A stretch of DNA of 64,000 nt from Rhynchopus sp. YZ270_cl-10 (GCA_964035575.1 OZ037900.1:806001-870000), one strand, 5' to 3'; shown: positions 33,460 through 46,734, counted from the stretch's first letter. Notes: generated from the sequence alone by a model not told the origin. Program-made: numbers and translations.

Positions 33460-34268
33460 GTGAAGTTATTAATGCAGGCACCTCCGACTGACCCACTTAT
33501 GATGCCAGCCATCCGGATGAAAGCACAAGTACCCTGCGGCCAACAACAGAAGATGTAAAAAGGAAACCTAATGACTGGCCCGTACCGTAAGAGAACGAGG
33601 GCGGTTCACAACCGCTCGTCAGCCGGCGGCCCACCTTCCGTTGAAGAGTTGTGAGCTTACAAGTACTGCAGTTCGCTGCACCCAACGCTTGGTGCACGAT
33701 AGTCTACACAAGAGAGCAGAAACCCAAAAACACAAAAAGGGGAGGGTGGGGGAGGTCACAACATCTCTCTCTTGGCGCCCCATGCTGTACCGACAGTTGG
33801 GCCTCACCCTTTCTCTTAGGGATATACATGGACGTCCTTACAGGCAGCACACCGTAACCCAAAGGCGTGGCAGAGAGACTCCGCAGAGCGACTCTGGCCT
33901 GACCGCTGGCCATTTATGCTCCGGGTGCGAGCACCCATCACAGCATAGGGGAGCCAACCTGACCCAGCATTTATATACCCTGCCAGGGTGAACTTGCATA
34001 AAAGAGGGCAGGGGCGTTTAGACCCTGAGGACTAGGGGAAGTCCTGCATACCCCAACAGAAAGACAAAGGCCATGCACTGGTGATAAAGGAGAGGCAGGG
34101 TTGCTGAAAAACAAAAAGACCCTGAAGGCACAAAAACGCCCCGCATACCCCTCCTCGCCTCTTGTTTTGTAATCTCTCAGGTAGGAGACATCGGTTCGAG
34201 CGGTCAACACCTTCATAGAGTTTCTGGAGGAACGGACCCCCGGATGCAATTTAAGGTACAGCCCAGGA
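33460..34268 (+). repeat. ~800-bp interspersed repeat, copy 2
   Basis: Direct-orientation relative of 27510-28253 with the same ordered blocks and several small insertions. Divergence is visible throughout, so both are old. Confidence 0.75.
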
Positions 34269-34279
34269 CCTAACCCTAC

Positions 34280-34990
34280 CTGAAAGAAAACATCGGACAA
34301 ACAGTACAAGTTCACGGGAGCAAAAGGGTGGACCCCTCTCTCTGCGCGTTTCTCGCCAACGTAGCGAAGAAGATCCAGAGGTGTCCAGTACGTGATGCGG
34401 TCTATTTTCCGACGAAAAAGACGGAGGATAGTGCGCGTGACCAGTTGTTCAATGGTGTGCTGATTCTGTCGGAAGACTTTGCTGAAGAACACTGCAAATG
34501 GTTCAACACAGATGAGGTTCGTCTCACAGTATTGCTGTGTGCTCCACAACGGAAAGCCCATCAAATGTGAGAAGAGTACTTTGCTCAAGAACCGGGTTAC
34601 AAGTGCTGAAACACGAGAAATATGCCACTCCGAAGAACCCGGAGCACGTACGAGTGTTCAGAAATGCCACGCTCCAACCACAATGAACAGTGGGGTGAAA
34701 ACGTGGGCGGGCAGCGGGAGACCAGCGCAGTGAGGTGAGCCAGGAGCGCAGCAGGGCACGCAGGTGATGGTTTGGATAAGTCCATTTCCTGCGAGAGTGG
34801 AATCCGGTAGAAGTCATAGTGGGGACGGAACAAAGGTTGCAGCTGAGCTGTTCTCCAGGCGTGACTGGCAGATTGTTGATACGGAGGCTGTTGTTCAGAG
34901 ACAACCGGTGTATGAGGATGCTCCCCATCAGACGCTGGAGGTAGCATCAATACTGTCCTTCAGGGCAGTAGGGATAACTCAGCAGTTGTG
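34280..34990 (-). pseudogene. Decayed coding relic, family unknown
   Basis: Minus-strand frames change over this stretch but keep coding-like composition. One reads LICVEPFAVFFSKVFRQNQH, TILRLFRRKIDRITYWTPLD and LLRYVGEKRAERG; another, upstream, reads HLRALLRSWLTSLRW. No family is recognised. It could be part of a transposon or a host gene remnant. Confidence 0.3.
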
Positions 34991-35211
34991 ACGGAGTGGA
35001 AACCAGGATCTGAGCGTAAAGCATTGCAGGCAGGGCAGCACCACCATAAGTGCTCATTCGTGTCGTCAGCTTCCCGATCGCAGTGGGGCCAATTTTTTTT
35101 GCACTTTTTATGTTGCTGTTACCCCCCCCAAGAATGACTTGGGAGGGATGGGAAAGGGGGTCTGGCCCTGTCTACGAACGAAAAAGAAGAAACAAGCAAA
35201 AAGCGTGGAAA

Positions 35212-35337
35212 TATTTCACGGCCGTGATCAATGCAAAATTTCACGGCCGTTAAATTTTTCAGATTTTCTTCACGGCCGTGACCTCCCCGACAAAAAAAAT
35301 TTATTCCCGTCGTGACGGCCGTTATTCTTGTATGTTA
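35212..35337. repeat. Palindromic CACGGCCGTG repeat, copy 2
   Basis: Four CACGGCCGT units and an outer CTTGTATGT, in inverted orientation to 32826-33000. Confidence 0.6.
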
Positions 35338-37590
35338 AATAAAAAAAAATAAAAAAAAATAAAAAAAAAAAGGGAGAAACCTTTTGTGAGACGAATGCAT
35401 CTCGCAGTACACATGCATCAAAATAGTTAGTTTCATATTCATTACATGGTAGGAGTGGCAATCCCTCGTCTTCCCCCTCCATCAATTGACAAAAAAGACA
35501 AAAAATGCGATTTAAAAAAAAAAAAAGATGGGGACGACTTTTTGCATTTCATTTTTTTGTTTTTTTGAAAACTTTTTTTCCATTCCTTTTTTTAGAGAAC
35601 GGAGCAATGTACGGGGTCTCGTCGACCGCGCGCAAAAAAAGTATTTTCATCATATGCAATCAATACATTGATAGTATATGGTGAGGGATCAACAAAAATG
35701 GTCCCATCTTTCTTTTTATGTTGTGTGTTTTGCAAAACGTAGAAAAGAAAAGTAAAATGCTTCGTGCACAAGTTGAAACTTCAGTAGATTGGTTTCTGAT
35801 ATTAACCCTGTTTCAGTCCTAAGAATCATACAGTTGTATTCAAAAGGGTGGACATCTTCAGTGATTTCCCTTTAAATGGTGGGTGAATATCGTGAAACCG
35901 ATGTTCGTGTGAACATTTGGTACCTTCTACTTCAGTTTTTTGTTTCGGGAATACATAAAATACAAAAGTTTTTTTTTTTCTTTTTTCTTATTCCTTTCTC
36001 TGTCCTTACTGGATGTAATGTCTGATCACCAGGAGGAAGAGTAACCTAAAGAGTCTTGGTCTTGATGGCTGCCGTGTATACGTAAAGTATTCCGTGCAAT
36101 AATTGCTACCAATCCAAACAAATACCAACACATCCTGTCTGTGTATCAGATAGAAAACCTCAGCAAACACACAAGAAAGAGAAATAAAATAAAAGTAAAA
36201 AATAGAAAAGTGTAAAACATACTGAATTTTCTGGACTTAGTAGTTCGCCGTCCAAGCAATGATTAAAACCAGTTTAATCATCCATTGTCCATTGTATTGA
36301 AACACCTACACAAAGACTAGAGTAGTACAAAGAGATAGCAAAACGTGCATTGCAAACAATTTAATATGTGTCCTGGAGTCTTAGTCTCAAGGCTATTGTC
36401 CCTTTAAAAATGGGAAAGCTAAGATGCCCACCAAGACCAAATCGCTCCTGCGAGAAAAATACTCATCACTAGTGACATAGTACGCGTTGAGTACAACCAT
36501 ATAAACTGCGTCGTGGACATTACCATTGGTAAACCACGACCAAATTACTACTGCGATATACCTATTATCTTCGTTCTTTTTTTTTTCCAAAGTTTAAAAA
36601 AAAAAATCGAAACGAAAACGTTGAAAGATGGATATGGCTCACCTACATACATCTAAGAAAAAACCCCCTCCCTTCGCAGTATTTTGCCCTGCCTCTGGCA
36701 AAAGCAACGGTTGTGCTTTTTGACAGAACTTTGAAAGAACGGAGTACGGGGAAGCAAAGGGGGGAGTTTTATTTGAGGGGGGAGAGGAAAAAAAAAAAGA
36801 GAAAGATATATTCAGGATACGTTCAATTCAGGAGAAGAGAAGGCATTTGATGGGGGGGTGCAACGCACGAAAGAGAGAGAGAGAGAGGGGTAGAGAAAGG
36901 TTTAGAAGAGGGACTTAAGCCGCTCCGTGCTTAGTCACCTAAGAACAGGTTGAAGGATGGTTATGCTTCGTACATACACAGTCCAACAAAATATTAAAAA
37001 AAAAAGAAAGCGCTCATATCGTACTGGAAAACGCCGCACCGTACATCGGACGACGCAACAAAAAGTTGTTTCATATACATTCTTTTCTGACGAAAAGGTA
37101 TAGAGGGTGGGTAGGGATCACTGGGTATCTAACAATGTACCCTTGCTTTTTTTTTGCAACAAAAAGAATAAAAAGAAAAGTTTTTCAACATATGCAATCA
37201 ATAAATTGATAGGCATAGGAGGGGGAACAAAAAATGTTCCCATCTTTTTTATGTTTTGCAAAACGTAAAAAAACGTTAGGGCTTAGTTATTTTTTTTTTT
37301 GGTACGCGTCCGGGACCCCCCTCAAATTTTGAGCGCGCGCGCGCAAAAAAAAATAAAATACCAAAAAAAAATAACTTGTTTTGGCCTGCAAAATCAATGT
37401 TGTGCCCAAAAAAAAATATTTCGAAAAAAAATATTCGAAAAAAAAAAAAAATGTTGAAATTTTCCAACTTTTTTTTTATACTTTTCCATGCACACCACAC
37501 CGGCATATTTTTTTTTATTTTTTATTTTTTATTTTTGGATTTCCAAAAATTTGAGCGCGCGCGGACGCGTACCAAAAAAAAAAATAACTA
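35338..37590. other. Gene-free AT-rich stretch
   Basis: Contains AATCAATAAATTGATAG repeats at 35650-35760 and 37180-37270, part of the GGAGCAATGTACGG repeat (35595-35615), and long A/T runs. No coding signal. Confidence 0.6.
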
Positions 37591-38125
37591 CTGGGGGGGG
37601 GCTAATAAAGTATACGGTGCTAATAAAGTATACGGGGGTAATAAAGTATACGGTGCGGAAACCCATTTTGAGCGTGGAAATCTGTGAAATAAAGTATACG
37701 GTTTTTGTGTACATTTTTCTTACTAAAATTTTTTTACAGCATTTTTTGCACAAAAAATCGAAAAAATTTTTTTTTGATTTCGGTGGTCCGGATTCTGTGC
37801 GTGCTGTGATGGGGTCACTTTGCGCTGAGAAATGAGTATTTTTGACCTAAAACGCGTGTATCAGTTTTTACACGATTGGTGCTGATAGGGTTCAGATTTG
37901 TGAAAATTTAAGTCACCAAAAAATTGTTCATTTTTCCACATTGACCCCACCACTGGCTGGGATTGGCCCAAAAATGTCAATGGTGGTGTTTTCGCGAGGT
38001 TTCGGCCACTAGAAGCCCCAAAATAACAGTGATTTTTTTTTTTTTTTCCCTTTTCGTTTTTTGGCCATTTAAGCAGTAATTCCCGCCGAATAAAGTATAC
38101 GTATACTTTAATAGCTCCCCCCCAG
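37591..38125. mobile_element. AGTATACG MITE-like element, TA target duplication
   Basis: Inverted ends begin CTGGGGGGG followed by GCTA(A)TAAAGTATACG, with TA on both sides. The left end holds three tandem AATAAAGTATACGG units. The AGTATACG motif is shared with the nested element in the CACGACGCGG transposons. Confidence 0.7.
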
Positions 38126-38734
38126 TAAGCCCTTTAAAAAAAAAAAAGAAAAGAAAAGAAAAGTAAAAAATGCTTCGTACACAACGTTGAAACTTCGGAT
38201 AGATTGGTTTCTGACATTAACCCTGTTTCAGTCCTAACTTGAAATACAACAGCCCGCTCGTTGACAATGTACCTTGGTACGACCAGGTGTACCGGGGGAA
38301 CACCAACCTGAAACATGCAGTGCTACATTTCGAGGTTTACATCTGAAAATTGCTTCGATATTTCCAAGAAGTTTGCAGCCAAAAAAAGAAAAAAAAATGT
38401 TGGGGTAAGTGTAGTTGCCTCGGTTGTAGTGGTGTAGACACCCGAGGATGAACTCCACTATAATTATTATATTGTTTTATTTCAGCAGCCACATGGCTCT
38501 TTGACGTCTGCTTGATCTCTCTAAAGTGTTCCGCACCCGACAAACTCCACATACATGACGCAGAGCGTGAGCGGTCACACAGTGGCTATTCCTGTTGACC
38601 ATTTTTTCATTTTCCACTGGACTCGAAAAAAGGGACAACACAGTTGTCTCTTTTTCGACGGTGCGCAGCTTCAGTTCCTGCGTATTCGGGAATAGAAGGC
38701 TTATGTAGCTGGCGAAAAAAAAATATATAATAAA

Positions 38735-38981
38735 CACCCCCTCCGTATAATATTTACGCGTATTATTTACAAATATTGGTGTGGCCGACGACCCCAAAAT
38801 AGCAGAAAGTAGCACAAAATACCACAACAATAGCATCCCCTTTCAGCCACACCAAATATGCCCCCCTGCCACGTGTATTATTGACAAAAATGACGTGTTT
38901 TCGACCAAAAATACGCCTATTATCAGCAACACGCCGATTATTTACATAAATTTATGTAAATATTATACGGAGGGGGGGGAG
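38735..38981. mobile_element. MITE with CCCCCTCCGTATAATATTTA ends, containing a second MITE
   Basis: Outer inverted ends (CCCTCCGTATAATATTTAC and complement) enclose an inner element at 38777-38855 with ends TGGTGTGGC and GCCACACCA. A relative of the inner one is at 49199-49278. Confidence 0.6.
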
Positions 38982-41010
38982 ATTAATAAGAGAGAAAGAG
39001 TCAGAGAGATAAAGAGAGGCGGGGGGGGGAAAGTGAGAAGTGAGAGTGACCTAGCCAAGAGCATGAGAGAACCAGATCCTTTGCTGTGGACAACAGGGTC
39101 TGTTGAAGTTCTCGGCAAAAAAGAAAAAGCAAGAAAAAGAGTCGATACAAAAAGTACCAAAAGGTCAAACTCACTTATTGTCGTTCGTAGTGAAGAAATA
39201 AGGGCGTGGAGAAAAAGAAAAAAAAAATGGGGTGTGCTTTGGATACGGGTGACCCACGCTCCTGGAACTCCACCCTGTAGAAATAATCTGTCACCCAGCA
39301 CTCTGCTCTGCTGCAGGTATGCGAAAACTCTCTTCGCACGGCACCAGAACTGGGACGCCTGCACCCGAAACGTTCAAGGTGGTTTCAATGATGATAAAGA
39401 GCGTTCCGCGTTCCTGGGGGGGTGATGGGGGATTTCTGTGGGTCCTATGGGATACTTGATTTTAGAACTCTTTCTATTCTTAATTTTTTTTTGAACCCAT
39501 AACGACGGTGTGGTTAAGTTTTGCACACAAAGGTGGGAGCTGGGTGGGGGGTTATTCGAGTCAATCGACGAAATGCGGAAATATCTTAGGGAAATAAACT
39601 TTCCCCTTTTGTTGAGGTATGAGATGATTTGGAGTCTTTTTTTTTTTTTTCAGCAAAATTCACAAAACCCGCAAAACAACATTCACATAAATTCACAAAA
39701 AAAAATCAGACACCCGTGTGTCACGTGTGTTTCCGCCTCGTTGTGATTTTTTTTTGTGAATTTTTCTGTGAAAAAAAAAGTTCTCAAATCACCCATATTG
39801 GATAAAAAATGTGAACAAGACCTTACACTCACCTACACACGGGATTAGGGAGTCAGGTCCAGCTCGAAGAGAAAGGAGGTGAAACGGGATAAAAACGCAG
39901 CTCAGTTGGGCTGCGAGACGTGAGGGACCCGCACCGTCACAGAACGGAGGCGGTTCACAACCGCTCGGGCAAGCCACGCAACCTTTTATACCCCCAGCCT
40001 TTTTTAAAACGGCCTGCTTTTGAGAGAACGAGCGGGAGGATCTGTCAGGAGATGAGAAGATCTTGTACAGGGTACAACACAGTGGGGAGGAAGAGAAAGA
40101 AGAGGAAAAAGAGAAAAAAAAAAGAGAAGTTGAAAAGTGCAAACACCTCACCGTACATCGGAGGGCGCAGGGGGCACTAGAAACAAAGTTGAGTGTGTTT
40201 ATCACAAAAATAATGTGCACTTTTTTTTGTTGTTGCACTTTTCCCCACATTATTCCCGCATTTTGAAGCCTTTTTTGGGGGGGTGGAAATGCTTTTAACA
40301 TGTACAAAAAATGCCCTTTTCAGAAACCAACATTTTTTTTTTTTTTTTTGAAAACTTGGTTGTATTAGTGTAGCCAGGGCGTTCGCTATCGCCATCGTTT
40401 TTTCCTGATCGTGGCGAAATGCCAAAAACCCCGAAATTTTCGTTTTTTTACTAGTGCTTAAAATAGGTCAAAAAAAATTTTCCCGCCGGAGAGAAGTTAG
40501 TTCGTGGGGTGAATCCCTGGTACTGAATGGTCAAAAAAAATTTGCGATTTGCGCGTGATCCCTTCCCCAGCACAAGTGATATTACAGCTGAACTTTCCTG
40601 ATACTAAAACCAGCAAAACGATGGAGAATTTCATCAATCCCCCCTCACTGAGGGTCTCTTTGTGTTGTTTAATCAAACAGATGTACAAGAGAGGCATCTG
40701 TCATATGAGACTTCATCCTTATTTTGATTATTTTCAACTCTCTGCCGTTGAAAGTAGAGTTGACACGAGCAGTGACACCTTCTATAACAGGGGGTACGGT
40801 ACACCTTCAGCAGACTGCAGGATTGAGGAGCGAGCGGGAGTGCTGGGGAAACTTCCTCTCACGGCAGGCGGGTTTGCGGATGATTTTGAGTACAGTGGAC
40901 ACCCCTCTACGACCCCCCCTCCGGGGGGGTCTACAGGGTGGTGGGGAGAAATCTCTCTCTCTCTTTTTTTTTTTTTTTCCCCCCTTTTTTTATTTATTTA
41001 TTTATTTATA

Positions 41011-41122
41011 CAGGGTTTCGCCCCGGTGGGGCGAAGCCCTGGGGCGAAATAAAATGTCATTTTTTCAGGAAAAGATTTTTTTAACGAAAAAAAATATTTT
41101 TCGCCCCGGGGCGAACGCCCTG
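41011..41122. mobile_element. CAGGGTTTCGCC MITE
   Basis: Ends CAGGGTTTCGCCCCGG and CCGGGGCGAACGCCCTG, with an internal TTTCGCC palindrome. No clear target duplication. Confidence 0.5.
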
Positions 41123-41902
41123 AGTGTAGCCACCCTAGAGTGTGCTCCACTATATTTTTTTTTTACTGATTTTCTTTCTTGCTTCCGTTTCTTTTTTTTT
41201 TTTTTTTGGTTTTCTTTATCTACGTGGATCCCCCCCCAGTCAACCTGTTTTTTTTTTTTTTTTAATGCGGACAACAGTTGCCAAGCATTGAGTTTTGAGG
41301 ATGACAAGACAAATCTAAGCACTTCTGTGCTTAGTCTGATTAGATTACTTAATGTTTCTGTGCTTAGTCACCTTAAGCCAAACAAAAAAGGTTGGGAATA
41401 AAGGTTGGGGGGACGAGATGACTTAAGTCCTGGCGTGCTTTTTGGCCCGAAAGAGGGTTTTTTTTTTTTTTTTTTTTGATCTTTTTGATTGGAAAGAGGG
41501 GTTTGAACGAGGGGGGTTTTTGAAAATGTTTGTTGTTATGTTTGTACTCTTTGTTTTTGCTATTTTGTGTTTGTGTTTGTTTAGCTTTTTTAGATCCTTA
41601 ACCAAAGCGATGTGCGAACTTTAATGTAGTTTCCGGCTTACTCTGTCGCAGTGGTTGTACGGGAACTTTCATTGCTTTTTCGAAAAAAGAAAAAAAAAAA
41701 AAAAAAAAGAAGGGGGGAAAAAGTCAAAATAACCTTGTTTTTCAAAATAATTGAACGAGGGGGGGAAAGAGAGAAAAAACGAAAACACGATAAATGGCTT
41801 TGTAAGATGCACTAAAAAAAGAGCCTTTTTTTTTTTTTTTTTGATAAATTGTTGGAGTAGTGTAGTTGCCTCGGTTGTGTTGCCACAGTTGTGCAATCTC
41901 CA

Positions 41903-41937
<35 letters not shown>

Positions 41938-42354
41938 AAAAATTGATCAGCCCCTCCGCTACGTTTTCAGATTTTTTTTGAGTTCTGTTGCGGGTGTTTT
42001 TTTTCACCCTGCGCCAGTGAGTCTTATCCAGGGATTCAGATTTCAAAATAGGGGGTCAGCTGTTTTTGTGCCCAAAAAATTTTCAGCACTGCTGACCAGG
42101 TACATTGGGAACATAGGGAACTGTATTTTTTTTTGCGAAGCAAAAAAAAAATCAAACAAATGGCGCCGCAGGCGAAAAAAAATATAGGGTACAGTGTAAA
42201 AATCTAGCTTTTTACAGCACAGAGTCACACATCGAATCCTTTTTTGCGGAGCAAAAAAGGAAATATGGCGCCGCAGGCAAAAAAAAATTGAGGTACAGCC
42301 TGGATGGTGCGGTCAGCAACCCAGTTCCCCATGGTACTCCCGTGGTTCAACCAT

Positions 42355-42386
<32 letters not shown>

Positions 42387-43927
42387 AAAATTTTCAGACT
42401 TCTGTTGCGCCGCAACAGAACTTTATACGGTAGCGGAGCCCCTGAAATTGATGACGTGTTGACACCTAGCTTTTTTCTCGTGTGAACTCCACGCAGGCTT
42501 TCCTCGCCTATCTCTCGTTTCGTGGATACCGCTACTACTTTTTTTTTTGTTGTTTTTGCTTTGTGCTCCTTTGGTGATCTTTAAAAATGTGCTATTTAGA
42601 AATAGAGGGGTTGGGACGACCTTTGGCCGGTTAAATAAAAAAACAAACTTCTGTGGTGCATAGGGGTATGGAGGTATGGGTAGGGGAGTAGAGGAGTGTG
42701 GGGTACAGCCTGTACACATTTTCCCTCAGTGCGTAGAAAGACAATACACAGTTCTTTGTGCAGACTTTTAAAAAAGAGATTTATTTGTTCACATCTGATC
42801 GCACTACGCAGACTTTTTTTTTGTTTGTTTTTTTTTTGGGGTTTTTTTTTGAAAACTTGGTTGTATTAGTGTAGCCACCCTAGAGTGTGTCCACTATACT
42901 AAAACTTTTTTTGTTTGTACGTAAAATGTCCAATGTATACTGTGTGTTTGATATTTTTCATTGTTCAATACGCTCCCGCGTGAAGAGGAAACCTCCAAAA
43001 AAAAAAAGGAAAAAGGAAACGTTCTAAGATGAATATGTCTCTCGCGCACATACACACACACACACATTGGGGCCATATTCTGAGCAAGAATTACCCCCTA
43101 CTAGTTATCAAACACACACACACACACACATCAAAATAGAAAAGATTACACTGCGCCCCTCTTCGCGCTTACTCACCTTTACATTAAAGAAGGCAATACA
43201 GGGTTTGGGTTTGGGTGGAGATATTTATGACATTTCGCGGGCACTTCTGAAGGTGCCGAAATGTTGCCCCCAAAAGACTACGCGTTTATGTTGATATATT
43301 TTTTTGTATTATGAGGCGTGAGAGTAAGAATACCCCCTTGTCCTTTTTTCGTCCTCCTCTACGTCTTTTTCGTCCTTTTTTTCGATCTGGAAAAAAAGGA
43401 CGAAAAAGGACGGTGGAAGGAAGGTGTACAGGAGTATTGTACCGGAGTAACTTAGTCACTGTACACCAGTACCAATGTCCCTCATCCCCTTTTTCGCCCT
43501 TTTTTTGAAAAATCGTAGAGGACAGGGGGGGTTCTTTTACGTGAGAGGGGGTGAGTTATTATTATTTTTAAATAAATAGAGGGGTGGGACGGGAGAGATT
43601 GTAGCTTTTGTGCGTATGATCGGGGGATATTTGAGTAATCGACGAACTGAGCAGCCCGGCGAGAACTTTGAGAACTTTGGGACATCGCTATGTGCACGAC
43701 ATCGGGGAGAGAAGTCGTTGGGGACGAGTTCTGTTCCTTTTCCCCATCCCGTTTTTTTCTGCAATTTTTTTTTTCTCTTCAATTTCTTTCAATGAAAGCC
43801 ACCTTGTAAGAAGAGGAAGGGGAGGAGGAAATGATTTTATTTTATTTTATTATTTGGGGATTCGCGTGGAAAGATCAAAGAAACACGAAAGAAAAATGGA
43901 GAGTCATTGTCGTATAATATAAAATAT

Positions 43928-44112
43928 GAAGCATCAGGATATGACAGTTAAATGAAATAAAGAAAACACTTTTTCGTTTATCGCACCGCAAAAGGTTTGT
44001 GTTTCACTGATGAATGTGGGTGAGGTGTATGTTAGTGGAAAACCAATACACTAAAGCGGGCACGCACCATCCGTCGTTTTCCATTTCTATTCGTCAAGGA
44101 TTGATAACACAC
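43928..44112 (+). repeat. ~190-bp repeat (ATCCGTCGTTTTCCATTTC), copy 1
   Basis: From CAGGATATGACAGTTAAAT to TTGATAACACAC it matches 47230-47420 in the same orientation with few differences. Diverged relatives lie at about 3300-3460 and 13620-13770. Confidence 0.75.
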
Positions 44113-44221
44113 AAAAAAAATATAAAAAAAAATGAAATGAAAACTCTGGGGTGAGAAAAAAGGGGGGGGGGGCTTTTTTTCTTTTCTTTCCCCTTCCCCC
44201 TTCTGAAAGAAAAAGGTTTAT

Positions 44222-44250
44222 AAGATGAACCTAAGCCTCGTGGGCTTAGT
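44222..44250 (+). repeat. Copy of the dispersed CTAAGC hairpin family
   Basis: AAGATGA, then stem CTAAGCC/GGCTTAG with loop TCGTG; the outer 3' arm is degraded. Confidence 0.55.
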
Positions 44251-44825
44251 CTGATTAGATTACTTAATGTTTTGAACATTGGTTATTCATCAATCTTTTT
44301 TGTTGTATTTTTGGATCCTTTTTGTTTTGTTTTTGTTTTTTTGTATATATGCATATTCAAAAGTTTTTGTAGGGTGGTACATCTGTACCACAAGTCCATG
44401 TTTCAGTCCTAAACGCATACATTAGTTGTAAACAGAGGTGGACTTCATCAGTGCATGACCCTCTGTGGACTTGTAGTTAGTGTTCCGCTGTCGCTCAAGG
44501 CCCAGACAGTTTTCGAAACCTACATTGTAAAAGAATGAAAAAATCAAAATTGCAAAAATAAAAGTGGATCATGTTCAAAAAAAACTTGTTTTATATTTTC
44601 GGATGATCGTAGCTCACCTCATCCAAGGCAGTTACTCTGCATATAGCAGGGTACTTTGTTAAAAAAAGGTCAAATATAACGCCACTACTGACTCGCCACG
44701 TGGGTCGATAGTCAGCATAATAGTGACGCAGGTGGTTTGCAGGTTGTTAGTAGATTTTAATCTTCAACCATTTTTTTAGCTTTTTTTATGAAGAAACTTT
44801 GTAACTCTGGTTGATCAAGTCTTTT

Positions 44826-44905
44826 CTGCTCGGCTCGGCTCGGCACACTCGCTCGGCTCGGCTCGGCTCGGCAGGGGGTTGGGGGTTGGGGGCAGGGTCG
44901 GCTCG
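44826..44905. repeat. GGCTC pentamer tract with G-rich follow-on
   Basis: Interrupted GGCTC repeats, then GGGGGTTGGGGGTTGGGGG, a good G-quadruplex sequence. Confidence 0.8.
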
Positions 44906-45360
44906 GGTATATATCCCGGCTCGCCCTGTGGGTCTTAATGGGTTCATCGCCCAAGCTTGCCCTTGGTCGGAATGGGTTGGCTGCCCATACTCGCCATTGC
45001 TTGTCTATCAGGCACGAAGTAAAAAATAAAAGTTAGCTATCGACATCGACTCTATCATTTGTTATGCAGAAGCGCTGTCTTGTGGGCTTAGTCACCTTGA
45101 AAAAGAGAAAAAAAAAACTGAAAAACTGTGAGTGATACGGACGCACATTGTACAACAGAGTGAAGCGGGGGAAGAGAAGTAAAGAAGAAAACTGTAAGAG
45201 AATGCCCTTCCTCAGTCCGGAAGCATCACCTCAACCGGTTACCTGCCGTAAAAAGCGTGTAGAGGTTCAGAGTAATATACAAAAATCTCGAAAACTTGGG
45301 AAAAAAAGAGGGGAAAAAATGATGAATGTACCTCTCCTAGACAAAACATCATAGCAATTA

Positions 45361-45460
45361 CTGTATTCGTAAAAATGTTCGACCGTAAAAAAGGTCGAAC
45401 TTCCAGAAAAATCTTAAAAAGGTCGAACATTATTACGGTCGATAATTTTTACGAATACGG
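45361..45460. mobile_element. MITE, 100 bp, TA target duplication
   Basis: Ends CTGTATTCGTAAAAAT and ATTTTTACGAATACGG, flanked by TA. Internal GTTCGACC/GGTCGAAC palindromes. Tc1/mariner-type by ends and duplication. Confidence 0.7.
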
Positions 45461-46172
45461 TAAATCACATTGTCAATGACACACTGACGGGGGGAAATCG
45501 ATTTTCCTCTTTTTTTTTTAAAAAAGAGAAGGATCGCTAACGAATAGACACATCCCGTCTTCTGTGTATAAAAAAAAAAACTCCATACATGGTGTGATCA
45601 CCCAAACGGATTCTCCGTGGTTCCCCCGTGGTTCTCCCGAAGGTGCTCCGCAAATCTTAATATAGCCCGAAACAGTTCTCCGTGGTTCCCTCGTGGTTCT
45701 TCCGTGGATTGTCCGTGGGTTGTCCGTACCCCCTGAATCACACCAATACAGGGTTTTAGTTTTCTTTTTACCTTTTGCGAATTTGTTGCAATCATAGTGC
45801 GATGAGTCTAAGTTGGCCCTCGTTAAGAGTAACGGTACAAGCTAAGATCGGATTTAAAAAAAAAAAGTATTTTCCAACCTCGCATTCACTAAATTGAAAG
45901 CATAGCAAAAAGGAATAAAAAAAAAAGTGTTCCGGATTAAAATACAAAACAAAACTCGGGCGTGGGGGTGCATTCCTCTCACATATATCACCTCAGCCAC
46001 GCCTCAGATATATCTTCCAGCCAGGCCATTATTTCAGGCGTGCGAGGCCTTCGCTGCTTAATGGTGTCTAGTTGCCACTGTGGTGGCATCAAAGCATATT
46101 TTTTTTTTTTTTTGTGCAAACTTCTTTCTTTTTTACTTTACTTTACTTTTTTTTTTTATTAACTACGGCGAA

Positions 46173-46734
46173 CAGGGGACATTGGTAGTTTGAGATTTTG
46201 AAAAAAAAGCCGGTGTGAGCCAAAAAAGCCGGTGTGAGGCAATTTTTTTTTCCCCACGCATTTTCGGCAGAGACCTCCACAACTCTTTCCCCTCCGCGCC
46301 CTTGTCTAACCATATGACATCAAAACTTTTCTGGCGAAGCCACGGTACGCAACATTTCAAAAATTGTGACATAAAATCGCACGCTTTTATAGCCAAACTA
46401 TGGTAAAGGTAGCTGTGACTATGGCATAGGGTAGAGCTGTGGGCTACCGCTCGTCATTTTTAGCTGCGCCGCAGGCGCACGGTACGCTACTTTTTTATGA
46501 GAGTTGCGAACATCTATTTCTTTTGATTGAACGGACCGATTGGTCTTTATGGTGGGGTCACATGCACATAAGAAACCGCTACAGATGTGGTTGTAGCCTT
46601 GTATGAGGAGATAAAATTCAGAAAAAAATTCAAAAATCCGCCTTTTTCTTTTTTTTTTTTTTTTTTTTCTCAAAATCCCACACCGGCTTAGCCGGTGTGG
46701 CCACACCGGCACACCGGCATACTAATGTCCCCTG
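46173..46734. mobile_element. hAT-type non-autonomous element, 8-bp duplication ACGGCGAA
   Basis: 562 bp with ends CAGGGGACATT and AATGTCCCCTG and a perfect 8-bp target duplication ACGGCGAA at 46165-46172 and 46735-46742. Ends beginning CAGGG and 8-bp duplications are the hAT signature. Inside is a GAAGCCACGGTACGCAAC to GCGCCGCAGGCGCACGG block shared with the next element. No transposase. Confidence 0.85.

Larger units (their letters stand above)
38126..46160. other. Long gene-free mosaic of dispersed repeats
   Basis: Apart from the elements listed separately, this holds a CTTGAAATACAACAGCCC module (38236-38345) and TTGGAGTAGTGTAGTTGCC modules (41843-41905). It also has GTATTAGTGTAGCCACCCTA modules (40355, 41118, 42858) and GGCGCCGCAGGC units (42130-42300). 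Open frames here run through repeats and homopolymers, and none has a recognisable domain. Confidence 0.55.

Noticed and set aside
38781-39425. 214-residue plus-strand frame
   Set aside because: It runs through two MITEs and low-complexity sequence and has no recognisable domain.
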